The notes under the pieces: model-generated | Databases searched by the model: none | The model's input: the letters and a program-made list of their open reading frames with translations, nothing else | Told to the model about the DNA's origin: nothing | Assembly: GCA_910586435.1 (NCBI GenBank) | Contig: CAJUGT010000013.1 | Span: forward strand, 21,963-47,316 | From: an uncultured Acetatifactor sp. | GTDB taxonomy: Bacteria > Bacillota > Clostridia > Lachnospirales > Lachnospiraceae | Length of the DNA stretch: 25,354 bases | Direction: 5' to 3' | In this document: positions 1-7,850 of the stretch, in pieces | Position numbering within the stretch: the stretch's first letter is position 1 | Layout: each line of letters begins with the position of its first letter | Translations under genes and position numbers: made by a program

Positions 1-886
1 AATCCATAGCGCCTGGCATCTGCATTCCCATCTGAGGATTCATCCCTGCGTCCACAGCGCCTGATGATGCCTGGCTTTGAAGCGCCGGATTCGCATTCTG
101 AGCATTCGATTCCACAGCAGCCGTTTCAGTCTGTGCGGTAGGTTCTACTGTCCCCGATTGTGAATTAATAAATGTATTCACCACCTTACGGGCAAATTCT
201 ACCGGATACAACTGCATAATAGAACTATCTACCAAATCATCAATTTGCATCCGGAAGGAAATCTTAACAAACAGCCCTCCCAGAAAAGGTGAAATTTCAC
301 CACCTCCATCTATCTTCGTCAAATCAAGAAGTGTAGCGTCAGGCGGACTGATATCAATCTTAGTCATAAGCATGGTTGACAGAGAAGTTGCGGAAGCCCC
401 CATCATCTGATTCATCGCCTCAGATATCGCACTCAAGTGCAGCTCTCCCAACTCCCCATCTGTATTAGTACCATCACCGCCCATCATCAAATCGGTGATT
501 ACCTTTACGTCATGCTCCTTTAATATTAAAATATTGGTACCGTCCAATCCCACCGTATATTTTATCTGAATAAAAACACAGGGTCTTTCATATTGGGTCA
601 GCAAATTGTCCCATGTAGCAAGTTCAACCACCGGCGTGGTAATATTTACCCTTCTGTTTACAAGGGAATACAATGTGGTCGCAGAAGAACCCATACTGAT
701 ATTGGCTACTTCTCCAATGGCATCTTTCTCTACATCCGTAAGGACATCATCATGGTTCACAATCTGAGAACTGTCTATCGTCACATCAGAATCCGACGTT
801 CCGGCGTCCTGTCCGTTGTCATCAGAGACGTCCATACCGTTGAGTAGTGCATTTATCTCATCCTGAGATAACATTCCTGCATCCAT
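1..886 (-). CDS. fliY: FliY, flagellar switch protein with CheC-type phosphatase sites (partial, C-terminus beyond window)
   Basis: FliY combines a CheC-like CheY-P phosphatase module with a C-terminal FliN/SpoA domain in the C-ring of Firmicutes. I translated this frame by eye: 295 codons are visible and it runs off the left edge without a stop. It starts MDAGMLSQDEINALLNGM, the FliM/FliY-type N-terminal peptide that binds CheY-P. Two CheC signatures of the form D/S-x3-E-x2-N-x22-P are intact: DAIGEVANISMG, and SAISEAMNQMMG followed by DISPP, so both phosphatase sites look functional. The last visible ~60 residues are a Q/A/G/M/P-rich linker, so the SpoA domain is expected outside the window. 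The ATG lies 3 nt after the fliM stop and its AGGAGGAG ribosome binding site sits in the last codons of fliM, suggesting translational coupling. Confidence 0.93.
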   Translation of the reverse strand, partial: MDAGMLSQDEINALLNGMDVSDDNGQDAGTSDSDVTIDSSQIVNHDDVLTDVEKDAIGEVANISMGSSATTLYSLVNRRVNITTPVVELATWDNLLTQYERPCVFIQIKYTVGLDGTNILILKEHDVKVITDLMMGGDGTNTDGELGELHLSAISEAMNQMMGASATSLSTMLMTKIDISPPDATLLDLTKIDGGGEISPFLGGLFVKISFRMQIDDLVDSSIMQLYPVEFARKVVNTFINSQSGTVEPTAQTETAAVESNAQNANPALQSQASSGAVDAGMNPQMGMQMPGAMD

Positions 887-889
887 TCT

Positions 890-1870
890 TTACTCCTCCT
901 CTCTGATAACCGATGTAATCCTGACAGCATAAGAATCTTTTTCCGTGCCGGGTAATGCGGTAAATTTTTTAATATTGCCTACAAAAACGTTCATATCTTC
1001 ATCCACTCCGGTATTCAGGCGGATGCAGTCACCCACCTGCAAATTCATAAAATCATTTACTGTGATGGTGCTCCTGCCAAGCACAGCCCTCACAGGCACA
1101 TTCACCTTGCGAATCATTGATTCCACATATGCCTCATAATTTTCATCATGATTCTCCTGCATGGTAGAATACCAAAACTTCGTATTCAGCTTATCCATCA
1201 CATCTTCCAGAGTAAAAAACGGCAGACAGATATTCATTAAGCCTTCAACATCCCCTATTTTAATATTCAACGTCACAATCGCAACCATATCACCGGGAGC
1301 AATCACCTGCGCAAACTGGGGATTGGTCTCCAATCGACTCAGCACAGGCGATATATCAATAACATTTTTCCAGGGTTCCCTCAAAAGCTGGGTAAATGTC
1401 ACCAATATTTTCTGTATGATAGTTTGTTCTATTTCCGAAAAGTCTCTGCTTCTGTCCAATGGAACACCATTTCCGCCCAACATGCGATCCAGCATGGCAT
1501 ACCCAAGATTCGTGGACAAATCGATGATAATCGAACCGTTTAGCGGCGCGAAATCAATAATTCCCAGAATCACAGGGCTGGACAGCGCATTAGTAAATTC
1601 ATTAAAGGTATTGGTTTCCGAGCTGGCCACCGCAACCTGCACATTTTTTCTAAGATATACCGGGAGATTTGTGGAAATCAATCTGCTGTAATGCTCAAAT
1701 ATGAATTCCAGCGTTCTCAAATGTTCCTTGGAGAACTTTGTAGGGCGTTTGAAATCGTAGTTTTTAACCTTTTTTTCATCGCTTTCCGGTACCAGTTCGT
1801 CGCCAATCTCGCCTGACGACATTTGCTCCAGCAATTTGTCTATTTCACTCTGGGAAAGGACCTCGCCCAC
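890..1870 (-). CDS. fliM: FliM, flagellar motor switch protein
   Basis: FliM is the C-ring protein that receives CheY-P and changes rotor direction; it contacts FliG and FliY/FliN. The 326-residue product has the usual length. It opens with MGEVLSQSEIDKLLEQM, which contains the conserved LSQ-EID-LL CheY-binding peptide. The middle domain follows (RPTKFSKEHLRTLEFIFEHYSR, then the GG-containing MLGGNG stretch), and a C-terminal SpoA-type domain ends at VGNIKKF. The start is GTG, supported by GGAGG 8-9 nt upstream; no in-frame ATG fits better. It lies 59 nt downstream of fliL and directly before fliY in the operon. Confidence 0.96.
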   Translation of the reverse strand: MGEVLSQSEIDKLLEQMSSGEIGDELVPESDEKKVKNYDFKRPTKFSKEHLRTLEFIFEHYSRLISTNLPVYLRKNVQVAVASSETNTFNEFTNALSSPVILGIIDFAPLNGSIIIDLSTNLGYAMLDRMLGGNGVPLDRSRDFSEIEQTIIQKILVTFTQLLREPWKNVIDISPVLSRLETNPQFAQVIAPGDMVAIVTLNIKIGDVEGLMNICLPFFTLEDVMDKLNTKFWYSTMQENHDENYEAYVESMIRKVNVPVRAVLGRSTITVNDFMNLQVGDCIRLNTGVDEDMNVFVGNIKKFTALPGTEKDSYAVRITSVIREEE

Positions 1871-1929
1871 ACAAGTTCACCTCCAATCGCACAGCTTTTT
1901 GTCTCATTGTCCTATGCCTCTTTCACTTC

Positions 1930-2466
1930 TCAGCCAAATTTCTTGTTGGTGACAAGAATCTGAAATATAAAATCAGATCCAAACACATGCTGAATTGACG
2001 CAAGTACCTCTTGCTTGATTTCATCAAAATTATTATCACATTCCGTCTTGGTATAGCTTGATATCACACGTTCCACTTCATTTAAAACAACAGTTTCTCT
2101 ATCTGTGATATTCGCGCCGTAAGTCGCATAATCCTCATGTTTGCTGTTCATCTGCAAAGTCAGATTAAACATGATGTACACCGGTTTTGCCGATGACGTC
2201 GTGCCGTCCGCGTTTACCACTGTCTCCGGACGAAGCTGAATCATTACATCATTCATCTCATGGGACACTGTATCCACCAAAGGCACATCTATTTCCGTAG
2301 TCCCTCCGGGATTATACAATTCCAGATTCAATGCCATTGCGACGCTTGTAATCAGCTCCGCTGTTTTCTTGTTCGTGCCTATGATACTGATCATCATAAT
2401 TGCGGATATCACAATGTTCACAACCACCAACACCAGCACCAGCACACTCAGTAAGTTTTTCTTCAT
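1930..2466 (-). CDS. fliL: FliL, flagellar basal body-associated protein
   Basis: FliL is a single-pass membrane protein that surrounds the MotAB stator and supports torque under load. The 178-residue product has a short cytoplasmic N-terminus, one membrane helix at about residues 5-29 (LLSVLVLVLVVVNIVISAIM), and an extracytoplasmic domain typical of the family in layout. Sequence identity within FliL is low, so the call rests on topology, size and position between motB and fliM, which is the classical location. The ATG is preceded by a G-rich stretch (GGGGGC) rather than a perfect ribosome binding site. Confidence 0.87.
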   Translation of the reverse strand: MKKNLLSVLVLVLVVVNIVISAIMMISIIGTNKKTAELITSVAMALNLELYNPGGTTEIDVPLVDTVSHEMNDVMIQLRPETVVNADGTTSSAKPVYIMFNLTLQMNSKHEDYATYGANITDRETVVLNEVERVISSYTKTECDNNFDEIKQEVLASIQHVFGSDFIFQILVTNKKFG

Positions 2467-2496
2467 GCTTTAAAAGCCCCCTTCTTCCGCCTGATC

Positions 2497-3315
2497 CTAT
2501 GACGGATTATATATTCTAATTTCAACTCTACGGTTCCTGCTTCTGCCTTCCTCAGTGGAATTGTCGGCAATGGGCACACGTTCTCCCATCCCCGCATGGC
2601 GCAGATTTACCGGATCCAGCAAAGTAGTTTCCGCCAAATAATAAAACACAGACATCGCCCTGGCACTGCTTAACTCTTCATTGCTTGGAAACCTGGCGTT
2701 ATGAATGGGGACATTATCCGTATGCCCCTCTATCTCCACGATACCGGAACCATACCGTTCCAATACCATTCCCACCTTGTCCAGAATCTTCTGCGCGTCT
2801 TCTTTCAGCTCTGCGCTTCCCGAATCGAACAAAAGCGCGCCGTTCATGGAAAGCTGAACATACTGCGCCGTAAAGCTGACATCTACTTCATCGCCTACGT
2901 CAAACTCCATCAGCATCTCTTCCACTTCTTCGGAACGTTCCTCATTGGCCTGAAGTTTCTGATCCTCTAAAATTTGTTCCATTTTTTCCATGCTGCTGGC
3001 AGAATTATCCAACTCGTCGCTGTCGTCATCGCTGTCCGCAACCACACCGGTACTGTTAATATATTGATCCAGCTCATTCAGTTGGCTGACACCATTGCTG
3101 ACCAGAACGCCATCACCAATTGCCGTAGCGCCTGCGTCGAATATACTGAAGGTATTATTCATAGCCGCCACAAAAGCATGCAGCTTTTCTTCTTCTATGC
3201 TGGACATGGCAAATAGCATAACAAAGAAACAGAACAGCAAATTCATCAAATCGCTGAAGGTACTCATCCACGCCGGTGAACCGGCGGGCGGCGCGTCTTC
3301 CTTCCGTTTTGCCAT
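2497..3315 (-). CDS. motB: MotB, flagellar stator protein
   Basis: MotB anchors the proton-driven stator to peptidoglycan and carries the proton-binding aspartate. The 272-residue product has a basic N-terminus (MAKRKED) and one membrane helix beginning WMSTFSDLMNLLFCFFVMLF; Asp22 in it is the expected proton-binding residue. A strongly acidic linker follows (about residues 80-135). A C-terminal OmpA-like peptidoglycan-binding domain contains IEGHTDNVPI near residues 195-205 and a closing GRSRNRRVEIRI motif. The ATG overlaps the motA stop (TAATG), a classical translational coupling that keeps stator subunits matched. Whether protons or sodium drive it cannot be decided from sequence alone. 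Confidence 0.96.
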   Translation of the reverse strand: MAKRKEDAPPAGSPAWMSTFSDLMNLLFCFFVMLFAMSSIEEEKLHAFVAAMNNTFSIFDAGATAIGDGVLVSNGVSQLNELDQYINSTGVVADSDDDSDELDNSASSMEKMEQILEDQKLQANEERSEEVEEMLMEFDVGDEVDVSFTAQYVQLSMNGALLFDSGSAELKEDAQKILDKVGMVLERYGSGIVEIEGHTDNVPIHNARFPSNEELSSARAMSVFYYLAETTLLDPVNLRHAGMGERVPIADNSTEEGRSRNRRVEIRIYNPS

Positions 3316-4112
3316 TATTCCTCACCCCCCGCATTTTCATCGGTGGACATCTCCCTCTCCTTAGGAGCCAGGAAGGATTTCAGTTTCTCCTCAATAACTC
3401 TGGGATTCTCACCGGCCTGAATTGATAAAAGCCCTTCAATCATAACTTCCTTCAACATCATTTCCGCCGAATTATCCGCTTTCAATTTGTTTGATATAGG
3501 AATACAGAACAAGTTAGCCAGAATGGAACCATATAATGTAGTAATCAACGCAACGGCCATTGCAGGTCCCAAAGTCGCCACATCATCCATGTGATACAAC
3601 ATATCCACCAGACCTACCAGGGTACCGATCATACCCCAGGCAGGACCCATGGCACCCAGTGTATCCCAAAAACCGATGCAGCTCTTGTGCCTTCCCTCAA
3701 TGCTCACAAGCTCCGTCTCCATAATTGCTCTCACAAGCTCAGGATCCGTGCCGTCCACAATCAGAAGAATTCCTTTTTTCAAAAAGGGTTCATCCATATC
3801 AGCGGCTGCTTCTTCCAAGGAAAGCAATCCTTCCTTACGCGCCACATTGGATAAGTCAATAATTTTACGAATCATCTCGGTGGTATTTAATACTGGTGTC
3901 TTAAAAATCAGCGTAAAACTTTTGAGTCCGGCTATGTAATCCTGCAAGCTGACCGATATGAGAGTAGCACTGAAAGCTCCTCCAAAGGTAATGATAGCGG
4001 ATGGACCGTTCCAGTACTCCTCTATCAGTTTATCAAGACCTGCGCCTGTGATAACACCGACCAAAATCATTATAACGCCCAATATAAGTCCGGCTAACGA
4101 TGCTATATCCAT
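3315..4112 (-). CDS. motA: MotA, flagellar stator protein
   Basis: MotA forms the membrane ring of the stator and pushes on FliG. The predicted 265-residue protein begins MDIASLAGLILGVIMILVG and has four hydrophobic segments. Two are at the N-terminus, with FGGAFSATLISVSL as the second. Two are near residues 145-205, in the segment DTLGAMGPAWGMIGTLVGLV and in VALITTLYGSILANLF, with the large cytoplasmic loop between the pairs. Pro residues in GPAWG and the acidic/basic loop fit the family. I chose the ATG at 4112 because AGGTG lies about 6 nt upstream; the in-frame GTG at 4121 is itself part of that ribosome binding site. It is 32 nt downstream of flbD and overlaps motB. Confidence 0.95.
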   Translation of the reverse strand: MDIASLAGLILGVIMILVGVITGAGLDKLIEEYWNGPSAIITFGGAFSATLISVSLQDYIAGLKSFTLIFKTPVLNTTEMIRKIIDLSNVARKEGLLSLEEAAADMDEPFLKKGILLIVDGTDPELVRAIMETELVSIEGRHKSCIGFWDTLGAMGPAWGMIGTLVGLVDMLYHMDDVATLGPAMAVALITTLYGSILANLFCIPISNKLKADNSAEMMLKEVMIEGLLSIQAGENPRVIEEKLKSFLAPKEREMSTDENAGGEE

Positions 4113-4144
4113 GTAAATCACCTAACATTCTGCGTTTATTTGAA

Positions 4145-4330
4145 TCAATCAGCAAAAATATCCTTTCTATATAATTTTACAAGATTTTTTATCTCTTGTC
4201 TACTTTCTTTTACAATTATTTTTTTTCCTGTCGTCAAAGTGATCACCGTATCCGGTGTCTCTTCCACTATTTCAAACAAATGTGGGTTCACCAAAATCCT
4301 CACCCCGTTAATCTTCGTCACTTCTATCAT
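4145..4330 (-). CDS. flbD: FlbD/SwrD family flagellar protein
   Basis: This 61-residue protein matches the small FlbD (SwrD in B. subtilis) family found between flgE and motA or fliL in Firmicutes and spirochaetes. The N-terminal half, MIEVTKINGVRILVNPHLFE, followed by a TPDTVITLTTGKKIIVKES segment, is the family hallmark. SwrD is reported to raise motor power in B. subtilis; the exact mechanism is open. It is not the sigma-54 regulator that shares the name FlbD in Caulobacter. A GAGGG sits about 8 nt before the ATG. The gene follows flgE by about 240 nt and precedes motA closely. Confidence 0.93.
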   Translation of the reverse strand: MIEVTKINGVRILVNPHLFEIVEETPDTVITLTTGKKIIVKESRQEIKNLVKLYRKDIFAD

Positions 4331-4568
4331 ATTCTAATCCCTCATCCTCTTATCACTATCACTCCCCATCCTGTCACGGCAATTTCAAAATCACATCCCC
4401 TTCGCAAAACACTGCCCTTCCCCCTGTCTGCCTGTCTGCCTGTGCCACCGGGCACAGAAACTCCAAACTGGCCGCTCCACCTTACAGACCCCTGAAAAGA
4501 AAATCACATATGGGGACAGCACCCTGCCCCCATAGTATAACACACCTGAAACTATAATGCGAGTAAAA
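4331..4568 (-). other. flgE-flbD intergenic stretch
   Basis: This 238-base gap is the longest inside the operon. I see no gene in it. It holds a CTGTCTGC tandem duplication (about 4424-4439) on the plus strand and a hairpin close to the end of flgE (4509-4534, listed separately). No convincing promoter is visible, so flbD and the downstream genes are probably reached by readthrough. Confidence 0.5.
4509..4534 (-). terminator. Hairpin downstream of flgE (weak terminator, processing site or palindromic repeat)
   Basis: TATGGGG (4509-4515) pairs with CCCCATA (4528-4534). An A/C mismatch and a second CAG/CTG stem follow, around a 4-nt loop. On the minus strand the hairpin is followed by TGTGATTTTCTTTT, which is only a loose U-tract. 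It could cause partial termination or 3'-end stabilisation between flgE and the motor genes. GGGGACAG/CTGCCCC palindromes can also be dispersed repeats. Confidence 0.45.
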
Positions 4569-6344
4569 TTATCTCTTTAAATTAGTTAATTCTTCCAAAA
4601 GCGTATCGGAGACGGTAATAATTCGGCTATTGGCCTGGAATCCACGCTGTGTGGTAATCATCTCGGTAAATTCAGAAGACAAATCCACATTACTCATTTC
4701 CAGCTGCCCGGTAGACATATAATCGCCGTTGGCGGTGATATCCACACCGATACCGTCAAACTCACCTGAGTTCAAAGTTGAAGAGTACAAGTTGTCTGCC
4801 TGTTTCTCCAAACCGGACGCATTGGCGAATCTGGCCGTGGCAATCTGCCCCAGAAGCTTCGTCATACCATTGTCATAGCTGGCATAAATCATACCGTTCT
4901 GCTGAATGGAGACACCAATCATCTCGCCCAGACGGCGTCCTGCGCCCTGTCCAAGATTGTCATCATCATTGCTTCCGTTGGTTGCGCCGATGGTAGAAGT
5001 TCCCTTGTTGTCATACATACCGATCGCAGAGAGATCAAGCGTAATATCGGAGAAATTACCCTCCCCCTTGCCGCCCAGTTTCAATGTGATAGTTTCCTGT
5101 CCTCCAGGCCCGTTGATACCGATAAAGTCACCGTTCTTAGCGTCAAAGTATACGGATACCCCTTCAAAATTCACACCGCTCACATCTACCACACCGGTTG
5201 TAGCCGCATTGGGATCTGCCTGAGTGATGCCTCCTAAAGAAGCGCCTGCCACCTGTCCTAAGAGCAATTCATCCATATCGCAGGTAGTATCCGGTACAGG
5301 CGGAGTTGCGCCCGGATTGCCCGGAGTCTGAACCACCTTCAGATTCAGGAAATCCTCCACCTTACCACCATAGCCATAGGCTCCGGCGACAAATTCCAGG
5401 GCTTCAGCAACCGTCATTTCATTTGCGGTACCCTGACCTATTACCTCATCCATCTCTTTCCACTCGTTACCATTTCTCAAATCCGCCAAATTCACCTGAA
5501 TACCGCTGGCATTATTGGTCAGGACATCTCCGTTCCAGGTAAATCCTGTATTCGGATCCAGATTTATCTTAAGAGTATCTTTTTTGTTGCGAGTGGAGGC
5601 TTCACCAAAGACATTTTCCAATCCGGTGACTTCCGCACCTTCCGAGTCAATGATTTTATCAAGCTCCAGGCTGTAGATATTTCTGTCATCAGATTGCTTG
5701 AAGACAAACTTTGCCGTATAGCTGTATCCCAGCTGGTCATAGAATTTGAAATTCACTGTTCGTCCGTTGGCGCTGGTCACGTCCGTATCATTTTTGTCAA
5801 TGACACCGGACATATATCCCAATGAAGTAGCCTCGGGGGGATAAGTCATATTGGCAGCGCTCATAATACGAAGGGCCGAAACCGTATCTTTCTTAATATT
5901 CCCCGTCTCGGGATCCACCTGCCATCCCATGACATTATATCCTAAGCTGGTCATTGCCAGATTGCCTGCGCCGTCCACATAAAAAGAACCGTCTCTTGTA
6001 AAATAATTCTGGCTTCCGTCGCTGACAACAAAGAAATTCTCGCCGGTAATCATTACGTCAAAGGGATTTCCTGTGGACTGGCTGGAACCCTGGCCCGTAA
6101 TATTCACATTGATTGCTCCGGATTTTACACCCAGACCAATCTGGCGCGCGTTTGTACCACCTGTACCTGTGGCGGCATTGGCACCGCTGGCCCTCTGGGT
6201 GGTCTGACTCATAAGAGCGCTGAAAGTGATAGAACTTGACTTATAAGCAGTCGTATTGACATTGGCAATATTGTTACCTATTACATCCATCTTGGTCTGA
6301 TGTGTCTTCAATCCTGACACACCAGAGAAAAGTGATCTCATCAT
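4569..6344 (-). CDS. flgE: FlgE, flagellar hook protein
   Basis: FlgE polymerises into the hook, the flexible joint between rod and filament. The predicted 591-residue product begins MMRSLFSGVSGLKTHQTKMD followed by VIGNNIANVNTTAYKSSSITF, the N-terminal coiled-coil signature of rod/hook proteins. It ends with a matching C-terminal helix (NVDLSSEFTEMITTQRGFQA, then NSRIITVSDTLLEEL). The central region holds FlgE D1/D2 beta domains and is longer than in E. coli (402 residues), as is common in Clostridia. I placed the start at the ATG at 6344, which has AGGAGG about 10 nt upstream and gives the family N-terminus. An in-frame ATG at 6374 with its own GGAGGG would add ten residues. No frameshift or truncation is visible. 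Confidence 0.96.
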   Translation of the reverse strand: MMRSLFSGVSGLKTHQTKMDVIGNNIANVNTTAYKSSSITFSALMSQTTQRASGANAATGTGGTNARQIGLGVKSGAINVNITGQGSSQSTGNPFDVMITGENFFVVSDGSQNYFTRDGSFYVDGAGNLAMTSLGYNVMGWQVDPETGNIKKDTVSALRIMSAANMTYPPEATSLGYMSGVIDKNDTDVTSANGRTVNFKFYDQLGYSYTAKFVFKQSDDRNIYSLELDKIIDSEGAEVTGLENVFGEASTRNKKDTLKINLDPNTGFTWNGDVLTNNASGIQVNLADLRNGNEWKEMDEVIGQGTANEMTVAEALEFVAGAYGYGGKVEDFLNLKVVQTPGNPGATPPVPDTTCDMDELLLGQVAGASLGGITQADPNAATTGVVDVSGVNFEGVSVYFDAKNGDFIGINGPGGQETITLKLGGKGEGNFSDITLDLSAIGMYDNKGTSTIGATNGSNDDDNLGQGAGRRLGEMIGVSIQQNGMIYASYDNGMTKLLGQIATARFANASGLEKQADNLYSSTLNSGEFDGIGVDITANGDYMSTGQLEMSNVDLSSEFTEMITTQRGFQANSRIITVSDTLLEELTNLKR

Positions 6345-6384
6345 AGTGGCAATTCCTCCTATATAAAGTTCCATAATCGCCCTC

Positions 6385-6472
6385 CAGCGCCATAATACCC
6401 TGCGCTGTCCGGGCCGTTTATTTTAGCTCTTAACATTTCATAAGCAGCCGCCAATCGCATACGACCGGCTGC
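6385..6472 (-). promoter_or_regulatory. Two hairpins in the flgE leader
   Basis: Between the preceding gene and flgE there are two inverted repeats: GCAGCCG/CGGCTGC (6444-6450 with 6466-6472, 15-nt loop) and CAGCGC/GCGCTG (6385-6390 with 6402-6407, 11-nt loop). Neither is followed by a U-run on the minus strand, so they are not obvious terminators. Their position just upstream of the flgE ribosome binding sites suggests mRNA processing, stability or translation control; this is inference. Confidence 0.4.
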
Positions 6473-6516
6473 CCCTCTCTGTCATTCAAGAGGCACTAAC
6501 CTCCCCTAAGGTCCGG

Positions 6517-6924
6517 TTACATGATAACTGCTCCGTTAATGTTGGTAAATATATTTCCGTCCGTCTGTGTGCTATCCATTGCTGTGACGACCGTATGGTT
6601 GGGTATGTTTACAATAAATGCCAGTGAATCCACAATGACCAGTGAATCTCTGATACCCTTCTGGCCCGCCTTTTTTGTCCCCGTCTCAAGCCGTTCCAAC
6701 TGGCTGTCGCTCAGTTCAATATTGCGGTCTGCCAGCCTTCCCATGGCATGCTTTGAGAATTTAAGGCTGCCCTTGCCTTGCAGCTCCTTCTGCTCCAGCA
6801 ATTCCTGAAAGGAAAGACCATCCGTAGTCCCCAGGGGTTCCCGAACCTGCGTTTTCTGTGTTTTGCCCAGATACTGATCCGACAACTGCGCAATGGAAAT
6901 ATATCCATTGTTCTGAATGTTCAT
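6517..6924 (-). CDS. Flagellar operon protein (flg_new / TIGR02530 type)
   Basis: This 135-residue protein lies between flgD and flgE, the standard place of the uncharacterised 'flagellar operon protein' family found in Firmicutes and some other phyla. The conserved core is FSKHAMGRLADRNIELSDSQ, followed by a LVIVDSLAFIVNIPNHTVVTAMD segment near residues 85-118. It has no membrane segment or signal peptide. The function is not established; position suggests a role in hook assembly or control of FlgD/FlgE export. AAGGAG lies 10 nt before the ATG. Confidence 0.9.
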   Translation of the reverse strand: MNIQNNGYISIAQLSDQYLGKTQKTQVREPLGTTDGLSFQELLEQKELQGKGSLKFSKHAMGRLADRNIELSDSQLERLETGTKKAGQKGIRDSLVIVDSLAFIVNIPNHTVVTAMDSTQTDGNIFTNINGAVIM

Positions 6925-6981
6925 CCCTGCAAGCTCCTTCTTTCTTCCTTATTCATAATGGCTCTTCTTGTCTTTCGCAAT

Positions 6982-7779
6982 TTACTCTGTACGCTTATGT
7001 AGTCCCGAACCCCTGCTCTTGTCCTCGTCTCCGCTTCCAGCACCTTCCTCCGGCTTTACATTGCTGTCGCCGTCTTCGTTTGCGTCGCCATCGCCATCCT
7101 CACCTTCACCTTCTGAAGGCTTTTCATTCTTATCTGCCTCTCCTGCGGCATTACGTACTTCTTCGAGCCTGACAACATATTCATTATACCTCTTTACGGT
7201 ATCCGTTGCAAGGAAACTCTTTTCATACTCTGTCATTCCTTCATAAATCTTCTTCAGATTATCAATGGTTTCAGCATTGGACATATCAATTGCCGTCACC
7301 TTGGGAAGTTTGTTCAGCGTCTCAGTAAAGTCCATTGCCTTGTCGTATGCGGCCTTGTACTCTGCATCCACCACAGTATCCAGGTCATCCAGAGAATACA
7401 ATTCCTCATTGATGGCCAGATAAGCCTTGCCTGCCTCAAATACAACGTAATCTACCTTTCCGTAGATATACTTGGTATCTCCTGAAGAATTCGTGGTTTT
7501 CACATACACTTCTTCTCCCACCAGAGAGGATGCTCTCGCCAATTCACTGGTGGCAGCCATATTCTGCATCTGCTCTACCTGTGAGAACTGTGCGTATTGC
7601 GCAACAAATTCTGTATTGGATGTGGGTTCCAGGGGGTCCTGATACTGCATCTGCGCTACCAGAAGCTGCAAAAAAGCGTCTTTATCCATACCGTTTTTTC
7701 CGGCATTGGCTTTCTTTAACGAATTTTGAGACTCTGATTCCACAACCTGCCCGTCCTTAATCGGCGCCATTAAACTCAT
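6982..7779 (-). CDS. flgD: FlgD, hook cap/scaffold protein with an extra helical domain and acidic tail
   Basis: FlgD caps the growing hook and guides FlgE assembly. Residues ~20-110 (of the longer frame) carry the family signature: GMDKDAFLQLLVAQMQYQDP, then LEPTSNTEFVAQYAQFSQVEQM, and then a small beta segment with SLVGEEVYV. Instead of the usual C-terminal Ig-like region, residues ~150-215 look like a helical hairpin repeat common in Gram-positive cell-surface proteins (LNKLPKVTAIDM, NLKKIYEGMTEYEKSFL, VKRYNEYVVRLEEV). The last ~50 residues are a Gly/Glu/Asp-rich acidic tail. I prefer the ATG at 7779, 7 nt from GGAG; the ATG at 7785 is only 1 nt from it. The gene lies between fliK and the flg operon protein. 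Confidence 0.92.
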   Translation of the reverse strand: MSLMAPIKDGQVVESESQNSLKKANAGKNGMDKDAFLQLLVAQMQYQDPLEPTSNTEFVAQYAQFSQVEQMQNMAATSELARASSLVGEEVYVKTTNSSGDTKYIYGKVDYVVFEAGKAYLAINEELYSLDDLDTVVDAEYKAAYDKAMDFTETLNKLPKVTAIDMSNAETIDNLKKIYEGMTEYEKSFLATDTVKRYNEYVVRLEEVRNAAGEADKNEKPSEGEGEDGDGDANEDGDSNVKPEEGAGSGDEDKSRGSGLHKRTE

Positions 7780-7850
7780 ATCCATTCTCCTTTCTTATTA
7801 TAATTTTCTGGTGAATTCCATTATTCTGTCAATAATGATATTCCGTGGTC

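Noticed and set aside
1161..1691. 176-codon plus-strand open frame inside fliM
   Set aside because: Antisense shadow: fliM on the minus strand has all family motifs, and the plus frame has no ribosome binding site or recognisable product.
4112..4121. GTG at 4121 as motA start
   Set aside because: The GTG is part of the ribosome binding site for the ATG at 4112, which gives the usual MotA N-terminus.
4421..4444. CTGTCTGC tandem repeat as a possible CRISPR remnant
   Set aside because: Only two 8-nt units without spacers; simple local duplication.
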